Made by a program: the position numbers and the translations under genes. The notes under the pieces are model-generated. The model was not told the origin of the DNA. It saw only the letters and a list, made by a program, of their open reading frames with translations, and searched no databases. From NCBI GenBank assembly GCA_015693905.1, contig CP065161.1:1426001-1490000 (forward strand): a stretch of DNA of 64,000 nt, given 5' to 3'. Below, piece after piece: positions 27,368 through 36,737 of this stretch. Positions within the stretch are counted from its first letter, which is position 1, and each line of letters begins with the position of its first letter. The stretch comes from Rhodobacterales bacterium HKCCA1288. GTDB lineage: Bacteria; Pseudomonadota; Alphaproteobacteria; Rhodobacterales; Rhodobacteraceae.

Positions 27368-28426
27368 ATGGCGCACCCTCGGATTGATCAAATCGACATC
27401 CTCGCCCCCAATTTCAAGCAACGCTTGTCTGGGGTGACGGCGACCATTGTGCGCCTCGTGCCGCATCAGGCTGAAAAGGTGGCGATAGCCGCCGTGGGGC
27501 GCGGCTTGCCCGCAGGCTTGCCACAAATCCCGCTCAATGATCTGCTCACAATGTCGAAAAACGGACCACATGGTCCGCGCGTCTGGCACGCAAGGCGCAA
27601 TAATGAAATGTTGGCGGGGATCGTGCTGAAGCATGTTTTTGGAAAGCGGTTAAAACTGCTGTTCACCTCCGCATCACAACGAAACCACACGCGCTACACG
27701 AAATGGCTGATTGGCCACATGGATCATGTGATCGCTACGTCTCAGAAAACGGCGGCTTTCTTAGATCGACCCGCAACTGTGATTTTGCACGGAATTGATG
27801 TTCACGCGTTCAGCCCTGCGCCCGATCACGGCGCGCTGAAAGCCAAGCTTGGCTTTGGCAAAGGGCCATTGATTGGATGTTATGGCCGTATTCGCCCCTC
27901 AAAAGGGACAGATCGGTTTGTGGATGCAATGATCAACCTTCTGCCCCAACATGAGGGGGCAGAGGCGGTTATCTTGGGCCGCGCAACCGACCGGCATAAA
28001 GACTATCTGAAATCGCTAAAGGCAAAGATCGCCGCAGCAGGCCTTCAGGGGCGGGTTCATTTCCCAACCGAAGTTCCAACCCACGAGATTATTCCCTATT
28101 ATCAGGCGGTGGATCTGTTTGTGGCCCCGCAGCGTTACGAAGGGTTTGGTTTAACCCCGCTCGAGGCAATGGCCTGTGGTGTTCCCGTTGTCGCCACCCG
28201 CGCAGGCGCATTCGAAGAACTGATCCGCGATGGGGAAACCGGATATTTGGTCGGGATTGAAGATCAAGCAGCGCTAGAGACGCAGATCGACCACCTTTTG
28301 CAGGATGCACCGTTGCGCAGCAAAATGGGCGCGGCTGCCCGCGCCCATATGGTTGATCACTTTTCGCTAGAACGCGAAGCAGATGCGATCATCTCAGTCT
28401 ATCAGCGCCTCTTGAGCGGCACTTAA
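27368..28426 (+). CDS. GT4-family glycosyltransferase
   Basis: The 352-residue enzyme has the C-terminal GT-B pattern: GCYGRIRPSKGTDRFVDAM, FPTEVPTHEIIPYYQAVDLF and the donor-binding block QRYEGFGLTPLEAMACGVPV followed by ATRAGAFEELI. No signal peptide or membrane helix is seen. It resembles lipopolysaccharide-core glycosyltransferases of alphaproteobacteria (LpcC-like), but the sugar and acceptor cannot be read from sequence. The ATG at 27368 (MAHPRIDQIDILAPNF) was chosen; a TTG 12 codons earlier is possible. Its TAA overlaps the hemF stop tail-to-tail (TTAA). Confidence 0.85.
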   Translation: MAHPRIDQIDILAPNFKQRLSGVTATIVRLVPHQAEKVAIAAVGRGLPAGLPQIPLNDLLTMSKNGPHGPRVWHARRNNEMLAGIVLKHVFGKRLKLLFTSASQRNHTRYTKWLIGHMDHVIATSQKTAAFLDRPATVILHGIDVHAFSPAPDHGALKAKLGFGKGPLIGCYGRIRPSKGTDRFVDAMINLLPQHEGAEAVILGRATDRHKDYLKSLKAKIAAAGLQGRVHFPTEVPTHEIIPYYQAVDLFVAPQRYEGFGLTPLEAMACGVPVVATRAGAFEELIRDGETGYLVGIEDQAALETQIDHLLQDAPLRSKMGAAARAHMVDHFSLEREADAIISVYQRLLSGT

Positions 28427-29304
28427 ACCCACTTGGCCAAAGGCGGCAGGCTCATCAAAACAGCATTTGCATCATGGCCTGTCTCAAGGCCAAATTTTGT
28501 GCCGCGATCATAAACGAGATTATATTCGGCATAGAGACCGCGATGGATCAACTGAACGTCACGATCCGCCTCGTCAAATGCCATCTCGCGCCGCTTTTCG
28601 ACCACGCCTAAAAAGGCAGGCAGAAAGGCACGACCGACATCTTGGGTAAAGGCGAAATCCGCCTCCCAATCGCCCGTGTTCAGATCATCGTAGAAAATCC
28701 CGCCAACCCCACGCGCGCGACCACGATGCGGCACATAGAAATACTCATCTGCCCATGCTTTGAGACGGGGATAGATGTCGTCACCATGCTTATCGCAATG
28801 CGCCTTGAGAACCGCGTGAAAATCCGCGGTGTCTTCCTCATATTCAATGCAAGGGTTGAGGTCGGAACCGCCCCCGAACCACCACCCGTGCGGCGTCCAG
28901 AACATGCGTGTATTCATGTGCACCGCAGGGACATGCGGGTTGTTCATATGCGCAACCAAACTGATACCCGAAGCCCAAAAACGCGGGTCATCCCGCAGGC
29001 CTTCCATATCTTTGCGCGCAGACATTGCCGCCACGGCGCGCGCGCCCAATGTGCCATGCACAGTGGACACATTGACACCGACCTTCTCAAAGACCCTGCC
29101 CCCGCGCATCACGCTCATGAGGCCGCCCCCTGCATCGCTGCCATCCTCAGAATGACGTTTGGTCTGCGACACATCAAATCGTCCCGCGGCATCGGCGCTC
29201 TGGTGGCGGTCTTCCAAATCTTCAAACGCAGCCACGATATCATCGCGCAATTGCCTAAACCACGCGGCAGCGCGGGCTTTGCGCTCATCAAAGGGATCGG
29301 TCAT
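28423..29304 (-). CDS. hemF: Oxygen-dependent coproporphyrinogen III oxidase
   Basis: The 293-residue enzyme oxidatively decarboxylates coproporphyrinogen III to protoporphyrinogen IX with O2. It carries the HemF signatures VHMNTRMFWTPHGWWFGGG and YFYVPHRGRARGVGGIFYDD, and QLIHRGLYAEYNLVYDRG near the end. With the anaerobic HemN encoded about 14 kb away, the organism can make haem with or without oxygen. The IS630 element lies about 180 bp upstream of its start, so the native promoter is probably retained. Confidence 0.97.
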   Translation of the reverse strand: MTDPFDERKARAAAWFRQLRDDIVAAFEDLEDRHQSADAAGRFDVSQTKRHSEDGSDAGGGLMSVMRGGRVFEKVGVNVSTVHGTLGARAVAAMSARKDMEGLRDDPRFWASGISLVAHMNNPHVPAVHMNTRMFWTPHGWWFGGGSDLNPCIEYEEDTADFHAVLKAHCDKHGDDIYPRLKAWADEYFYVPHRGRARGVGGIFYDDLNTGDWEADFAFTQDVGRAFLPAFLGVVEKRREMAFDEADRDVQLIHRGLYAEYNLVYDRGTKFGLETGHDANAVLMSLPPLAKWV

Positions 29305-29481
29305 GCAAATCGTCCTACAGCTGTATTGCGCATACCTAACACCACCTTTGACATAAGGTCACGCGCTGAAAGCAAAAATCCGAATGAAATATGAAAAATA
29401 CGCTTGCAAATGCAAGCATGGGGCCCGCACCACGCCACAAATTTCTTGTGATCAAGAAAGCTGAAACCTTCCAATAGTTTA

Positions 29482-30621
29482 TACCGCGCTTACTCCAAAA
29501 CCCGAAAATCCTCGTGAGTGACGACCCTGAAGCTATCTGACACCTGATCACGGAATGTTTTCCACTCTTTGGGCAGGGTCTCTCGAAAGAACCTCAGGAT
29601 CGCATCTGCGAACTTCTTTTGTGTGGGGTAGTAGCGATTGTGAGTGACGTATTGGTGCATGACCGCCCATAATCGTTCTATCGGATTTAGGTGCGGGCAA
29701 TAAGGCGGTAGCTGGATCAGTCGTATGCGGCAGTCTGGTCGTTTGAGGAATTCGCGCACGTCCGGGCCCTTATGGTAAGCCGCATTATCCCAGATGACAT
29801 AGATGATCCGCGAGAGAGGATTGCGTTCCTCAATCTTGGCCAGAAGCTGGGCGGCACTGACCCCGTCTACGGTGGTTGGTTCGACAAAGGGCGCATCAAA
29901 ATTCTCAAGGTTGAGCGCGCCATGGATATTAACCCGCCCGCGTCCCGCGGTGGTTGTCACGGTGGGCTTTGATCCTGCCTTGACCCAGCCAAACGCAGGC
30001 TTTGTCTGATATTCGGGATGCACCGCATCGGCGAAATACACGGCTTCATCGGCGCCCAACCCGTTCAGCAGCTGCTCGTATAGCGCAATGAATTCGGCTT
30101 GTTTCTCTTCAGATGCAACGCGTGGCAGCCCTTTCGGCTTCCGGTATTCATAGCCCAGCCGCGACAGAAGCTTGATGCAGCCCGAGTGGGAATAGTCCAC
30201 GCCATATTGTGCCGCGATGTACGCCCTGATCTCGACAGTCGATCGACAGAAGCGGTCGTCCAGCCAGGTGCAAAGCTCCGTCTCTTGAGCTGTCGTCATG
30301 CGGGACTGACCACCCTTCCAGCCGTCGGTCGAAAGCGCGTCCCAGCCGCCCTCTCGGTAGGTCTTGTACCAGCCCCGAATGGTATCATCGTCCAGATACA
30401 GAAACTCCGCGATAGCCTGACAGGACTTACCGTCATCAAGGAGCAGGATTGCATTGGCGCGCCGTGCAACGCCGTGATCTTCGCGCTGGCTACGCACGCA
30501 AACCTCAAGTTCACGCCGTTCTGAAGAGGAGAGAAAACCGGGACGGATCATGCGCATATCTGAATCGTTGCCCACTCGAACGTCAACCCTTCAAATCTCG
30601 GTTCTTCAATGACTCCCAGTA
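29482..30621 (-). mobile_element. Intact IS630-family insertion sequence (about 1.14 kb)
   Basis: The transposase gene is flanked by imperfect terminal inverted repeats: reading inward, both ends begin TATAC(C/T)G(C/G)G and share about 18 of 30 positions, including AAAxCCGAxA-type cores. The TA dinucleotides at 29480-29481 and 30622-30623 fit the TA target duplication of this family. Ends are inferred by eye. Removing the element restores a plain intergenic sequence between hemF and the carboxypeptidase gene, so no gene was cut. Confidence 0.8.
29490..30557 (-). CDS. IS630-family transposase
   Basis: The 355-residue DDE transposase has an N-terminal helix-turn-helix part (HGVARRANAILLLDDGKSCQ, DDDTIRGWYKTYREGG) and the IS630 catalytic triad context: VYFADAVHPEYQTKPAFGW, then IIYVIWDNAAYHKGPDVREF, and the Glu in CPHLNPIERLWAVMH. 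It is uninterrupted, so potentially active. A promoter-like TTGACG (30581-30586) with CAGATA (30557-30562) would start transcription almost at the ATG; translation may therefore start at the Met two codons later. Confidence 0.95.
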   Translation of the reverse strand: MRMIRPGFLSSSERRELEVCVRSQREDHGVARRANAILLLDDGKSCQAIAEFLYLDDDTIRGWYKTYREGGWDALSTDGWKGGQSRMTTAQETELCTWLDDRFCRSTVEIRAYIAAQYGVDYSHSGCIKLLSRLGYEYRKPKGLPRVASEEKQAEFIALYEQLLNGLGADEAVYFADAVHPEYQTKPAFGWVKAGSKPTVTTTAGRGRVNIHGALNLENFDAPFVEPTTVDGVSAAQLLAKIEERNPLSRIIYVIWDNAAYHKGPDVREFLKRPDCRIRLIQLPPYCPHLNPIERLWAVMHQYVTHNRYYPTQKKFADAILRFFRETLPKEWKTFRDQVSDSFRVVTHEDFRVLE

Positions 30622-30708
30622 TATCATGGATTTTTTCAAACTTCTGCCGTATTGTCGGAGGATAACAACCGCGCAAGACGGTTAATTGAGGCAGAGTGAG
30701 CAGGTCTC

Positions 30709-32205
30709 GTGGCATATAATCGGTTTTTTTCCGCCCTCTTGGGGCTTTTAATTGTTGTCTTTTTCGCTGCGACACCCGTAAAGGCCGCGCCTTATGCGGC
30801 TATGGTGATTGACGCACGAACGGGCGAGGTTTTGCATTCGCGCAATGCGGATACACGGCTGCACCCCGCCTCTCTGACCAAGATGATGACGCTTTACATC
30901 GCTTTTGAGGCGGTGCGGCTTGGCGAAATTACCATGGACACCTTGGTTACGGTGTCGCAAAACGCGGCCGCAGAACCTCCCTCGAAACTCGGTTTGCGCG
31001 CAGGCCAGCAAATTCGCCTACGCTATTTGGTGCGCGCGGCGGCTGTGCGCTCGGCCAATGACGCGGCAACGGCCATTGGCGAAGCGATTGAGGGGTCAGA
31101 GGCGGCTTTTGCACGGCGCATGACCCGTACCGCAGAAGCCCTAGGGATGACGCGCACAACATTTCGCAATGCCCATGGCCTGACTGCCGAGGGCCATTTG
31201 TCGACCGCTAATGACATGACAATGCTTGGGCGGCGCATGGTTTATGACTATCCAGAATATTATAACCTGTTCTCGCGCCTTTCGACTGATGCAGGTGTCG
31301 CGACTGTGCGCAACACGAACCGCGCTTTTTTGTCGGCCTATCGTGGCGCCGATGGGATCAAGACAGGCTACACACGCGCCGCAGGGTTTAACCTCGTGGC
31401 CTCCGCCCAGCGCGGCGATGTGCGCATCATTGCCACTGTCTTTGGCGGCCAATCTACGGCATGGCGCAACCAACGCGTCTCGGAGTTATTGGATATGGGC
31501 TTTGCCCGCGCGCCTGCCCATGCCGAATTGAGATTGGCAGGCTTCCCCGTCTATTCAGGCGGCTCAGGCGGCGGCGGGAGTGGGCCTGCCAGCGATTACG
31601 AGCGCGGGCCAGTTGCACGCACGATCCGCCCCTCAGGGGTTGTTGCGCGCAGCCTAGTGCCGCAACCGCGCCCGCTTCCGATTACACCGCCAAGTGAAAC
31701 CTTACTCGCCGCGATTGATGTTGCAGTTGAGGAGGCGCTCACAGCCGCAGCCCCCAGTGCCGAAGGGGTGACCTCTGTCATCAGCGAGGCAGACACCCAA
31801 CCCGTAATCGTGGATGACGCACCAAGCCCCGCCCTTGCAAGTTTAGATGAGGACGCGCTTGCGCCAGAAGAGGCGCCTTTGCCAAGCCAACGCCCAATCG
31901 AATTGGCGGCAGCACTTTCTGAAAACGCCTTACCTTCTGCGCCTGAAATCGTGACCCGTGCTACGTCTACGGGCGAGCGGCTTTATGCGATATCCTTGGG
32001 GCGTTACCCCACCCAGAACACCGCTGAGCGTTTGCTGCTGCAAACGGCTTTGTCGGAATCTTCGCTGCAACAGGCCCTGCGCCATGTGACCCAACGCCAA
32101 GGTGGCTTTGAGGCGCAATTCGCGGGCATGACAGAAGATGAGGCCACTCGCGCCTGCGCACGGCTTGTGGCGCGCGACACAGCCTGCATGGTGGTCGGGC
32201 CGTAA
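30709..32205 (+). CDS. dacC: D-alanyl-D-alanine carboxypeptidase with C-terminal SPOR domain (low-molecular-weight PBP)
   Basis: The 498-residue S11-family enzyme trims D-Ala from peptidoglycan pentapeptides. Motifs: SLTK (Ser55-Lys58, the acyl-enzyme serine), SAN (115-117) and KTG (218-220). A signal peptide is at the N-terminus (RFFSALLGLLIVVFFAATPVKA). A Pro/Ala-rich linker (about residues 290-415) leads to a SPOR-type peptidoglycan-binding domain (RLYAISLGRYPTQNTAERLL). GTG at 30709 is the only start that keeps the signal peptide. The IS630 element ends only 86 bp upstream, so its promoter region may have been changed. The gene symbol is approximate. Confidence 0.88.
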   Translation: MAYNRFFSALLGLLIVVFFAATPVKAAPYAAMVIDARTGEVLHSRNADTRLHPASLTKMMTLYIAFEAVRLGEITMDTLVTVSQNAAAEPPSKLGLRAGQQIRLRYLVRAAAVRSANDAATAIGEAIEGSEAAFARRMTRTAEALGMTRTTFRNAHGLTAEGHLSTANDMTMLGRRMVYDYPEYYNLFSRLSTDAGVATVRNTNRAFLSAYRGADGIKTGYTRAAGFNLVASAQRGDVRIIATVFGGQSTAWRNQRVSELLDMGFARAPAHAELRLAGFPVYSGGSGGGGSGPASDYERGPVARTIRPSGVVARSLVPQPRPLPITPPSETLLAAIDVAVEEALTAAAPSAEGVTSVISEADTQPVIVDDAPSPALASLDEDALAPEEAPLPSQRPIELAAALSENALPSAPEIVTRATSTGERLYAISLGRYPTQNTAERLLLQTALSESSLQQALRHVTQRQGGFEAQFAGMTEDEATRACARLVARDTACMVVGP

Positions 32206-32208
32206 AAC

Positions 32209-32367
32209 TTAACTTTTGGGCTTGTTGTCAAAATCACTGCGCAAAATGCGCGCAGCGTCCCCTTCTGGGTCATCATATTGCCCGCCTTTCAGCGACCAAA
32301 AGAAAGCAGCCAAGCCAACAGCCCCAAGAAACAGGGACGCGGGGATGAGGAGTGCGAGAATATCCAT
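32209..32367 (-). CDS. ccoS: cbb3-type cytochrome oxidase assembly protein CcoS
   Basis: A 52-codon gene starts at ATG 32365-32367 and ends at TAA 32209-32211. The product MDILALLIPASLFLGAVGLA continues AFFWSLKGGQYDDPEGDA, the CcoS/FixS pattern of one membrane helix plus the GQYDDP tail. CcoS is needed for insertion of haem and copper into the cbb3 oxidase. It lies 8 bp after ccoI at the end of ccoGHIS and 3 bp from the convergent carboxypeptidase stop. Confidence 0.93.
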   Translation of the reverse strand: MDILALLIPASLFLGAVGLAAFFWSLKGGQYDDPEGDAARILRSDFDNKPKS

Positions 32368-32375
32368 AAACCACC

Positions 32376-34574
32376 CTACCCCCGAAGCCGCAACGCGTTC
32401 AAGGACACTGTGATGGAGGAGGCCGACATGGCCAAGGCCGCCACCAAGGGGGTCGCAAAACCCGCCACTGCAATCGGAACGGCAATCACGTTATAGGCCG
32501 TAGCCAATGTGAAATTTTCTTTGATCCGCGCCCGCGCGCGTTTCGCGGTCTCCATTGCATCGGGCAACGGCGCCAAATCGCGCCCAAGCAGCACCATATC
32601 CGAGGCCGCACGGGCCGCGTCCAAGGCGGTTGCAGGCGAGATCGACACATGGGCCGAGGCCAAAGCAACTGTGTCATTTAATCCATCCCCCACCATCAAC
32701 ACCTTATGGCCCTGATCCGCGAGGTCTTTCAGCATTGCCGCTTTTTCTTCGGGTTTGGCGTTGGCGCGGTAGTCTTCAATGCCAAGTCGCGCAGCGAAGC
32801 TTGCAACCGCCCCTTCTTGATCGCCAGACAGCATCAAAATCCGAACGCCCTTGGCCTTAAGCGCGGCGATTGTGGCCTCTGCCCCATCGCGAATGTGATC
32901 GCGAAACCGCAGGGCAACGGGCGGCGTATCGCCAATCGCCAAATAGGTCGCCGTTTCGTCCAATGCCTCTGCGCCGACCCATTCGGCACGGCCCAATCGG
33001 ATCATTTGACCCTGATAGCGCCCTTCGACCCCCAACCCTGACTTTTCGCGCAAATCGTCAAGCGGGGCGGGAGTCACCTTCAAATCGGCCAATGCCTCCG
33101 CCAATGCGCGTGACAGCGGGTGATCTGACCCTGCGACCATTGCTGCAAGGATGGCTTTTTGCGCGGCGCTTAAGTCATCAAGCCCCATGGCCTCGGGCGC
33201 GCCCATGGTAAGCGTGCCTGTTTTGTCAAAGACCACGCAATCCACTTCGGCCAGACGCTCAAGCGCGGTTGCATGTTTGATCAGCAAGCCCTTCCGAAAC
33301 AAACGACCCGAGGCCGCGGTTGTCACAGCAGGCACCGCCAGACCAAGCGCGCACGGGCAGGTGATGATCAAAACCGCAGCGGCAATATTGAGTGAGACGC
33401 GAATGTCTTGCGTATAGAGCCACCACCCAACAGCCGCTAAAGCGGACAAGATATGCACAAATGGCGCATAAAGTTTGGCGGCCTGATCGGCAAGCGAGGT
33501 GTAATTGCTGCGCCCCGCTTCTGCCATTGCAACCAGATCAGCGATACGCGCAAGCGAACTGTCCCGACCTGCCGCTGTCACCCGCAGGTCTAGCGGGCCC
33601 GTCAGATTGATCTCGCCCGCGCTGACCTGCCCACCAACACCAATGGCCGCAGGCAGGCTTTCCCCCGTCATGAGCGCGCGATCAAGTTCGGATGTGCCGC
33701 GGGTCACCACGCCATCCGCAGGGATCCGCCCCCCTGGACGCACGCGGATCACATCACCGATGGCCAGATCAGCAGCGGCGACAACCTCTTCGCCTGTTGC
33801 CGTCACGCGCAAGGCGCGCGGCACTTCAAGGGCGGACAGCTCTTGTGCCGCAGATCGCGCAGATGCGCGGGTTTTGAAATCCAAATACCGCCCGCCTAAG
33901 AGGAAAAAACACAAAGACACCGCCGCATCAAAATACGCATGCGCCCCAGAATGCATTGTCTCATAAAGCGAGGTTACAAGCGCCAAGAGAATGGCGAGGG
34001 TGATTGGCACATCCATATTAAGCCGGCCCACCCGCAACGCAGACCATGCCGAAACATAAAACGGACGACCCGCAAAAATCACCGCAGGAATGGCAATAGC
34101 GGCTGATATCCAATGCATCATGTCACGGGTCACGCCCTCAGCCCCCGACCAAACCGCAACCGAAAGCAGCATGACATTCATCATAGCGAAGAAGGCCACA
34201 CCCAGCCGCATCAGCAAATCGCGACCCTGCCTTTGTGCGGCCGTGCTGCTCAGGCGACCTGCATCAAGCTCGTGCGCCTCGTAACCAACAGCCGCCAGAC
34301 GCGCGATCAAATCATCGACCGACACTGTGCCATCGGTTTTCACAGCCGCGCGGCGCAGGGTGAGGTTCACCCGTGCATCCGTCACGCCGTGCATCTTGCT
34401 CAACGCCCGCTCAACTGCCGAAATACAGGCCGCGCAATGGATTGTGGGCAAGGACAACATGATTTCCGCATCTTTTGGCAATTCTGCCAAATGCTCGGCC
34501 AAAGGGGCCACGCTGCAGGCGGGACAGGCGGCAGGTCTTGGCCGTTCTTCGTAATGGAAATCAGTGCTTGCCAT
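32376..34574 (-). CDS. ccoI: Copper-translocating P1B-type ATPase CcoI
   Basis: The 732-residue ATPase delivers copper for assembly of the cbb3 oxidase. It has an N-terminal heavy-metal domain with HCAAC (Cys47, Cys50), preceded by an extra CPAC (17-20), then eight membrane helices, the metal-transport motif TCPCALGLAVP, the phosphorylation motif VFDKTGTLTMG and the hinge MVGDGLNDTVALA. This is the FixI/CcoI type of low-rate exporter. It sits between ccoH and ccoS in the assembly operon. Confidence 0.95.
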   Translation of the reverse strand: MASTDFHYEERPRPAACPACSVAPLAEHLAELPKDAEIMLSLPTIHCAACISAVERALSKMHGVTDARVNLTLRRAAVKTDGTVSVDDLIARLAAVGYEAHELDAGRLSSTAAQRQGRDLLMRLGVAFFAMMNVMLLSVAVWSGAEGVTRDMMHWISAAIAIPAVIFAGRPFYVSAWSALRVGRLNMDVPITLAILLALVTSLYETMHSGAHAYFDAAVSLCFFLLGGRYLDFKTRASARSAAQELSALEVPRALRVTATGEEVVAAADLAIGDVIRVRPGGRIPADGVVTRGTSELDRALMTGESLPAAIGVGGQVSAGEINLTGPLDLRVTAAGRDSSLARIADLVAMAEAGRSNYTSLADQAAKLYAPFVHILSALAAVGWWLYTQDIRVSLNIAAAVLIITCPCALGLAVPAVTTAASGRLFRKGLLIKHATALERLAEVDCVVFDKTGTLTMGAPEAMGLDDLSAAQKAILAAMVAGSDHPLSRALAEALADLKVTPAPLDDLREKSGLGVEGRYQGQMIRLGRAEWVGAEALDETATYLAIGDTPPVALRFRDHIRDGAEATIAALKAKGVRILMLSGDQEGAVASFAARLGIEDYRANAKPEEKAAMLKDLADQGHKVLMVGDGLNDTVALASAHVSISPATALDAARAASDMVLLGRDLAPLPDAMETAKRARARIKENFTLATAYNVIAVPIAVAGFATPLVAALAMSASSITVSLNALRLRG

Positions 34575-34581
34575 GATTTGT

Positions 34582-35073
34582 TTAGTTCACCCAAAAGGTC
34601 AGGTTATGGCGGTAATCCGTGCCGTCATCCGCGCGCCCTGTCAGGCGCAAACGCCACCGCCCTTGATCCAAATCTGCGGGTGCCTGCCATGCGCCATCAA
34701 TGAGCTGCAGGGCCAAAAGCTGATCTTGGGTTTGGTTCGTGGGGCGGGTCAAGAGCGCCTCCATCTGCGCGGGCATTACAGGCGCGCCTGACGCATCGGT
34801 CAAATGCAAGATCACAGTCGCCCCTGCCCCACTCCCCCGCGTTTCAACCGCCGCTTGCCAGTGCAAAGCCTCTTGGGCATCGCGGCGTATGTTGAAATCC
34901 TGACTGTCGGCGTAGGAGGAGCTAACCTCCAGCCCAGGAAAAGTGGACAGGGCTTGAAACGCCATAAAGATATTCACGGCGAACATGACCCCGAAAAATC
35001 CCACAAAAATCATCAACACCTTGCGACCTGTAAGGCGGCCTTTACTGGGGTTATTGCTTGTCGGTATGCTCAT
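34582..35073 (-). CDS. ccoH: cbb3 oxidase assembly protein CcoH (FixH family)
   Basis: The 163-residue product has one N-terminal membrane helix (GRKVLMIFVGFFGVMFAVNIFM) and a periplasmic beta-rich domain (EALHWQAAVETRG, GRWRLRLTGRADDGTDYRH), matching FixH/CcoH. It is required for stability and assembly of the cbb3 complex. Its ATG overlaps the ccoG stop (ATGA), so the two are coupled. Confidence 0.93.
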   Translation of the reverse strand: MSIPTSNNPSKGRLTGRKVLMIFVGFFGVMFAVNIFMAFQALSTFPGLEVSSSYADSQDFNIRRDAQEALHWQAAVETRGSGAGATVILHLTDASGAPVMPAQMEALLTRPTNQTQDQLLALQLIDGAWQAPADLDQGRWRLRLTGRADDGTDYRHNLTFWVN

Positions 35074-36500
35074 TCCATATCTCTCCCTGCAAAGCTGCTG
35101 TCTTGCGAACTGCGCTCATTGGTGGCGAGGTTTTCAATCCAAAACCGAATATCCGTGCGCTCGGTTTGCGCAGCTTGGCTGTTGGGGGCTGCGTAAACAT
35201 AGACGCGCTGCAAATGGGTTTCATCGGCAGGCACAGTGACGGTGGTGTTATCTTCACCTTCAAGGCTGATCTCCAAGCCCGCCTCTGAGACTACGCTCAC
35301 AGCGAACACGGCATCCTCATGGGTCATGTTGCGCAGTCGGATATCATAGGTGTTGCGGATCGTTCCGTCAGACAGCGTGACATAAAGCGGGTTGCGCACG
35401 GGCGCGACCGTCATGTCGATCTCGCCCCGCATAAACAGGGCCACAGTCAAACCGATACCGATGCCCGACCACAGGATCGTGTAAATAATCGTGCGCGGAC
35501 GAAAGATGTGTTTCCACACAGAAACTTTTTTATTTCCAGCGCGCTCGTTCTCTTCATCGGTCAAGGCCATGTAGTCAATCAAACCGCGCTCTTTGCCGAC
35601 CTTGGCCATCATATCATCGCAGGCATCAATGCACAGCGCGCAGGTGATGCATTCCAACTGCTGACCATCGCGAATATCGATCCCTACAGGGCAGACATTC
35701 ACGCAGGCATTACAGTCGATGCAATCGCCCAACTGATCTGCGCCTTCTGCCTTGCGATGCTTACCACGCGGCTCGCCGCGCCAATCGCGATAAGCGACCG
35801 TGATTGTATGCTCGTCCATCATCGCAGCCTGAATACGGGGCCACGGGCACATGTAGATGCAAACCTGCTCACGCATGAAACCGCCAAACACAAAGGTTGT
35901 CGCGGTCAAAACGGCGATGGTTGTATAGGCAACGATATGGGCCTGCCCTGTCAGAAAATCGCCAAGCAAGGTCGGTGCATCGGTAAAATAGAACACCCAA
36001 GCCCCCCCCGTTGCGACCGCAATCGCCAACCAAACCGCCCATTTAAACACCCTTAGTCTGATTTTGCGCGCATCCCATTTGGCATTCCACAAACGCACGC
36101 GTGCGTTGCGATCACCCTCGATCCACCGCTCGACAGTGAAGAACAAATCCGTCCAGACCGTTTGCGGGCAGGAATAGCCGCACCAAACCCGACCAAGGGC
36201 GGAGGTAAAGAGGAACAACCCCAATCCCGCCATAATCAACAGGCCCGCCACGAAATAAAATTCATGGGGCCAGATCTCGATCCAGAAGAAGAAAAAACGG
36301 CGGTTGGCCAAGTCGACCAAAACCGCCTGATCGGGCAGGGAGGGGCCACGATCAAACCGTATCCATGGCGTGACATAATAAATCGCCAAGGTGATAGCCA
36401 TAATCACCCATTTCAAATTGCGGAAATTGCCTTTCACACGGCGGGGAAAGACAGGCTCACGCGCAGCATATAGCTTTGGCGGCTCTGAAGAGGTGGTCAT
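35070..36500 (-). CDS. ccoG: cbb3 oxidase accessory iron-sulfur protein CcoG (FixG family)
   Basis: The 476-residue membrane protein has several helices, the motif CGYSCPQTVWTDLFF, and two ferredoxin-type [4Fe-4S] clusters in CIDCNACVNVCPVGID and CITCALCIDACDDMM, followed by an Ig-like C-terminal domain (PLYVTLSDGTIRNTYDIRLRN). CcoG reduces copper for oxidase assembly. The start MTTSSEPPKLYAARE follows AAGGA by 10 nt; longer frames lack a binding site. An FNR box lies 84 bp upstream. Confidence 0.94.
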   Translation of the reverse strand: MTTSSEPPKLYAAREPVFPRRVKGNFRNLKWVIMAITLAIYYVTPWIRFDRGPSLPDQAVLVDLANRRFFFFWIEIWPHEFYFVAGLLIMAGLGLFLFTSALGRVWCGYSCPQTVWTDLFFTVERWIEGDRNARVRLWNAKWDARKIRLRVFKWAVWLAIAVATGGAWVFYFTDAPTLLGDFLTGQAHIVAYTTIAVLTATTFVFGGFMREQVCIYMCPWPRIQAAMMDEHTITVAYRDWRGEPRGKHRKAEGADQLGDCIDCNACVNVCPVGIDIRDGQQLECITCALCIDACDDMMAKVGKERGLIDYMALTDEENERAGNKKVSVWKHIFRPRTIIYTILWSGIGIGLTVALFMRGEIDMTVAPVRNPLYVTLSDGTIRNTYDIRLRNMTHEDAVFAVSVVSEAGLEISLEGEDNTTVTVPADETHLQRVYVYAAPNSQAAQTERTDIRFWIENLATNERSSQDSSFAGRDME

Positions 36501-36583
36501 AGCTGACGCATCCTTGGATGATTCGATAATAGGTCTGGTCATTGTTCGCGCGGCCAAACTAGGGCCAAAACGGTGGTGCTTCT

Positions 36584-36597
36584 TTGACTTGAATCAA
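36584..36597. promoter_or_regulatory. FNR/FnrL box upstream of ccoGHIS
   Basis: TTGAC-TTGA-ATCAA differs at one position from the FNR consensus TTGAT-N4-ATCAA. It lies 84 bp before the ccoG start, at a suitable distance to activate ccoGHIS under low oxygen through FnrL encoded 6 kb away. Confidence 0.7.
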
Positions 36598-36693
36598 ACA
36601 ATGGGCCCAAGGGTCGGTGGCTGTCATCTGCCAGATAAATCGGGCTGCGATCCTTGACTTGGGCGCGTTTCGCGCTTTCTTGTTTTCATTAAG

Positions 36694-36726
36694 AAACCTC
36701 TCTCCACATTGTGCAGAGAGAGGTTT
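36694..36726. terminator. Hairpin behind ccoNOQP
   Basis: An 11-bp perfect stem (36694-36704 with 36716-36726, AAACCTCTCTC/GAGAGAGGTTT) lies between ccoP and ccoG. No clear T run follows, so termination is uncertain; it may be an RNA stability element of the ccoNOQP transcript. Together with the hairpin at 36738-36780 and the FNR box it accounts for the 332-bp gap between ccoP and ccoG, which holds no gene that I can support. Confidence 0.45.
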
Positions 36727-36737
36727 GAGGAGGAAGA

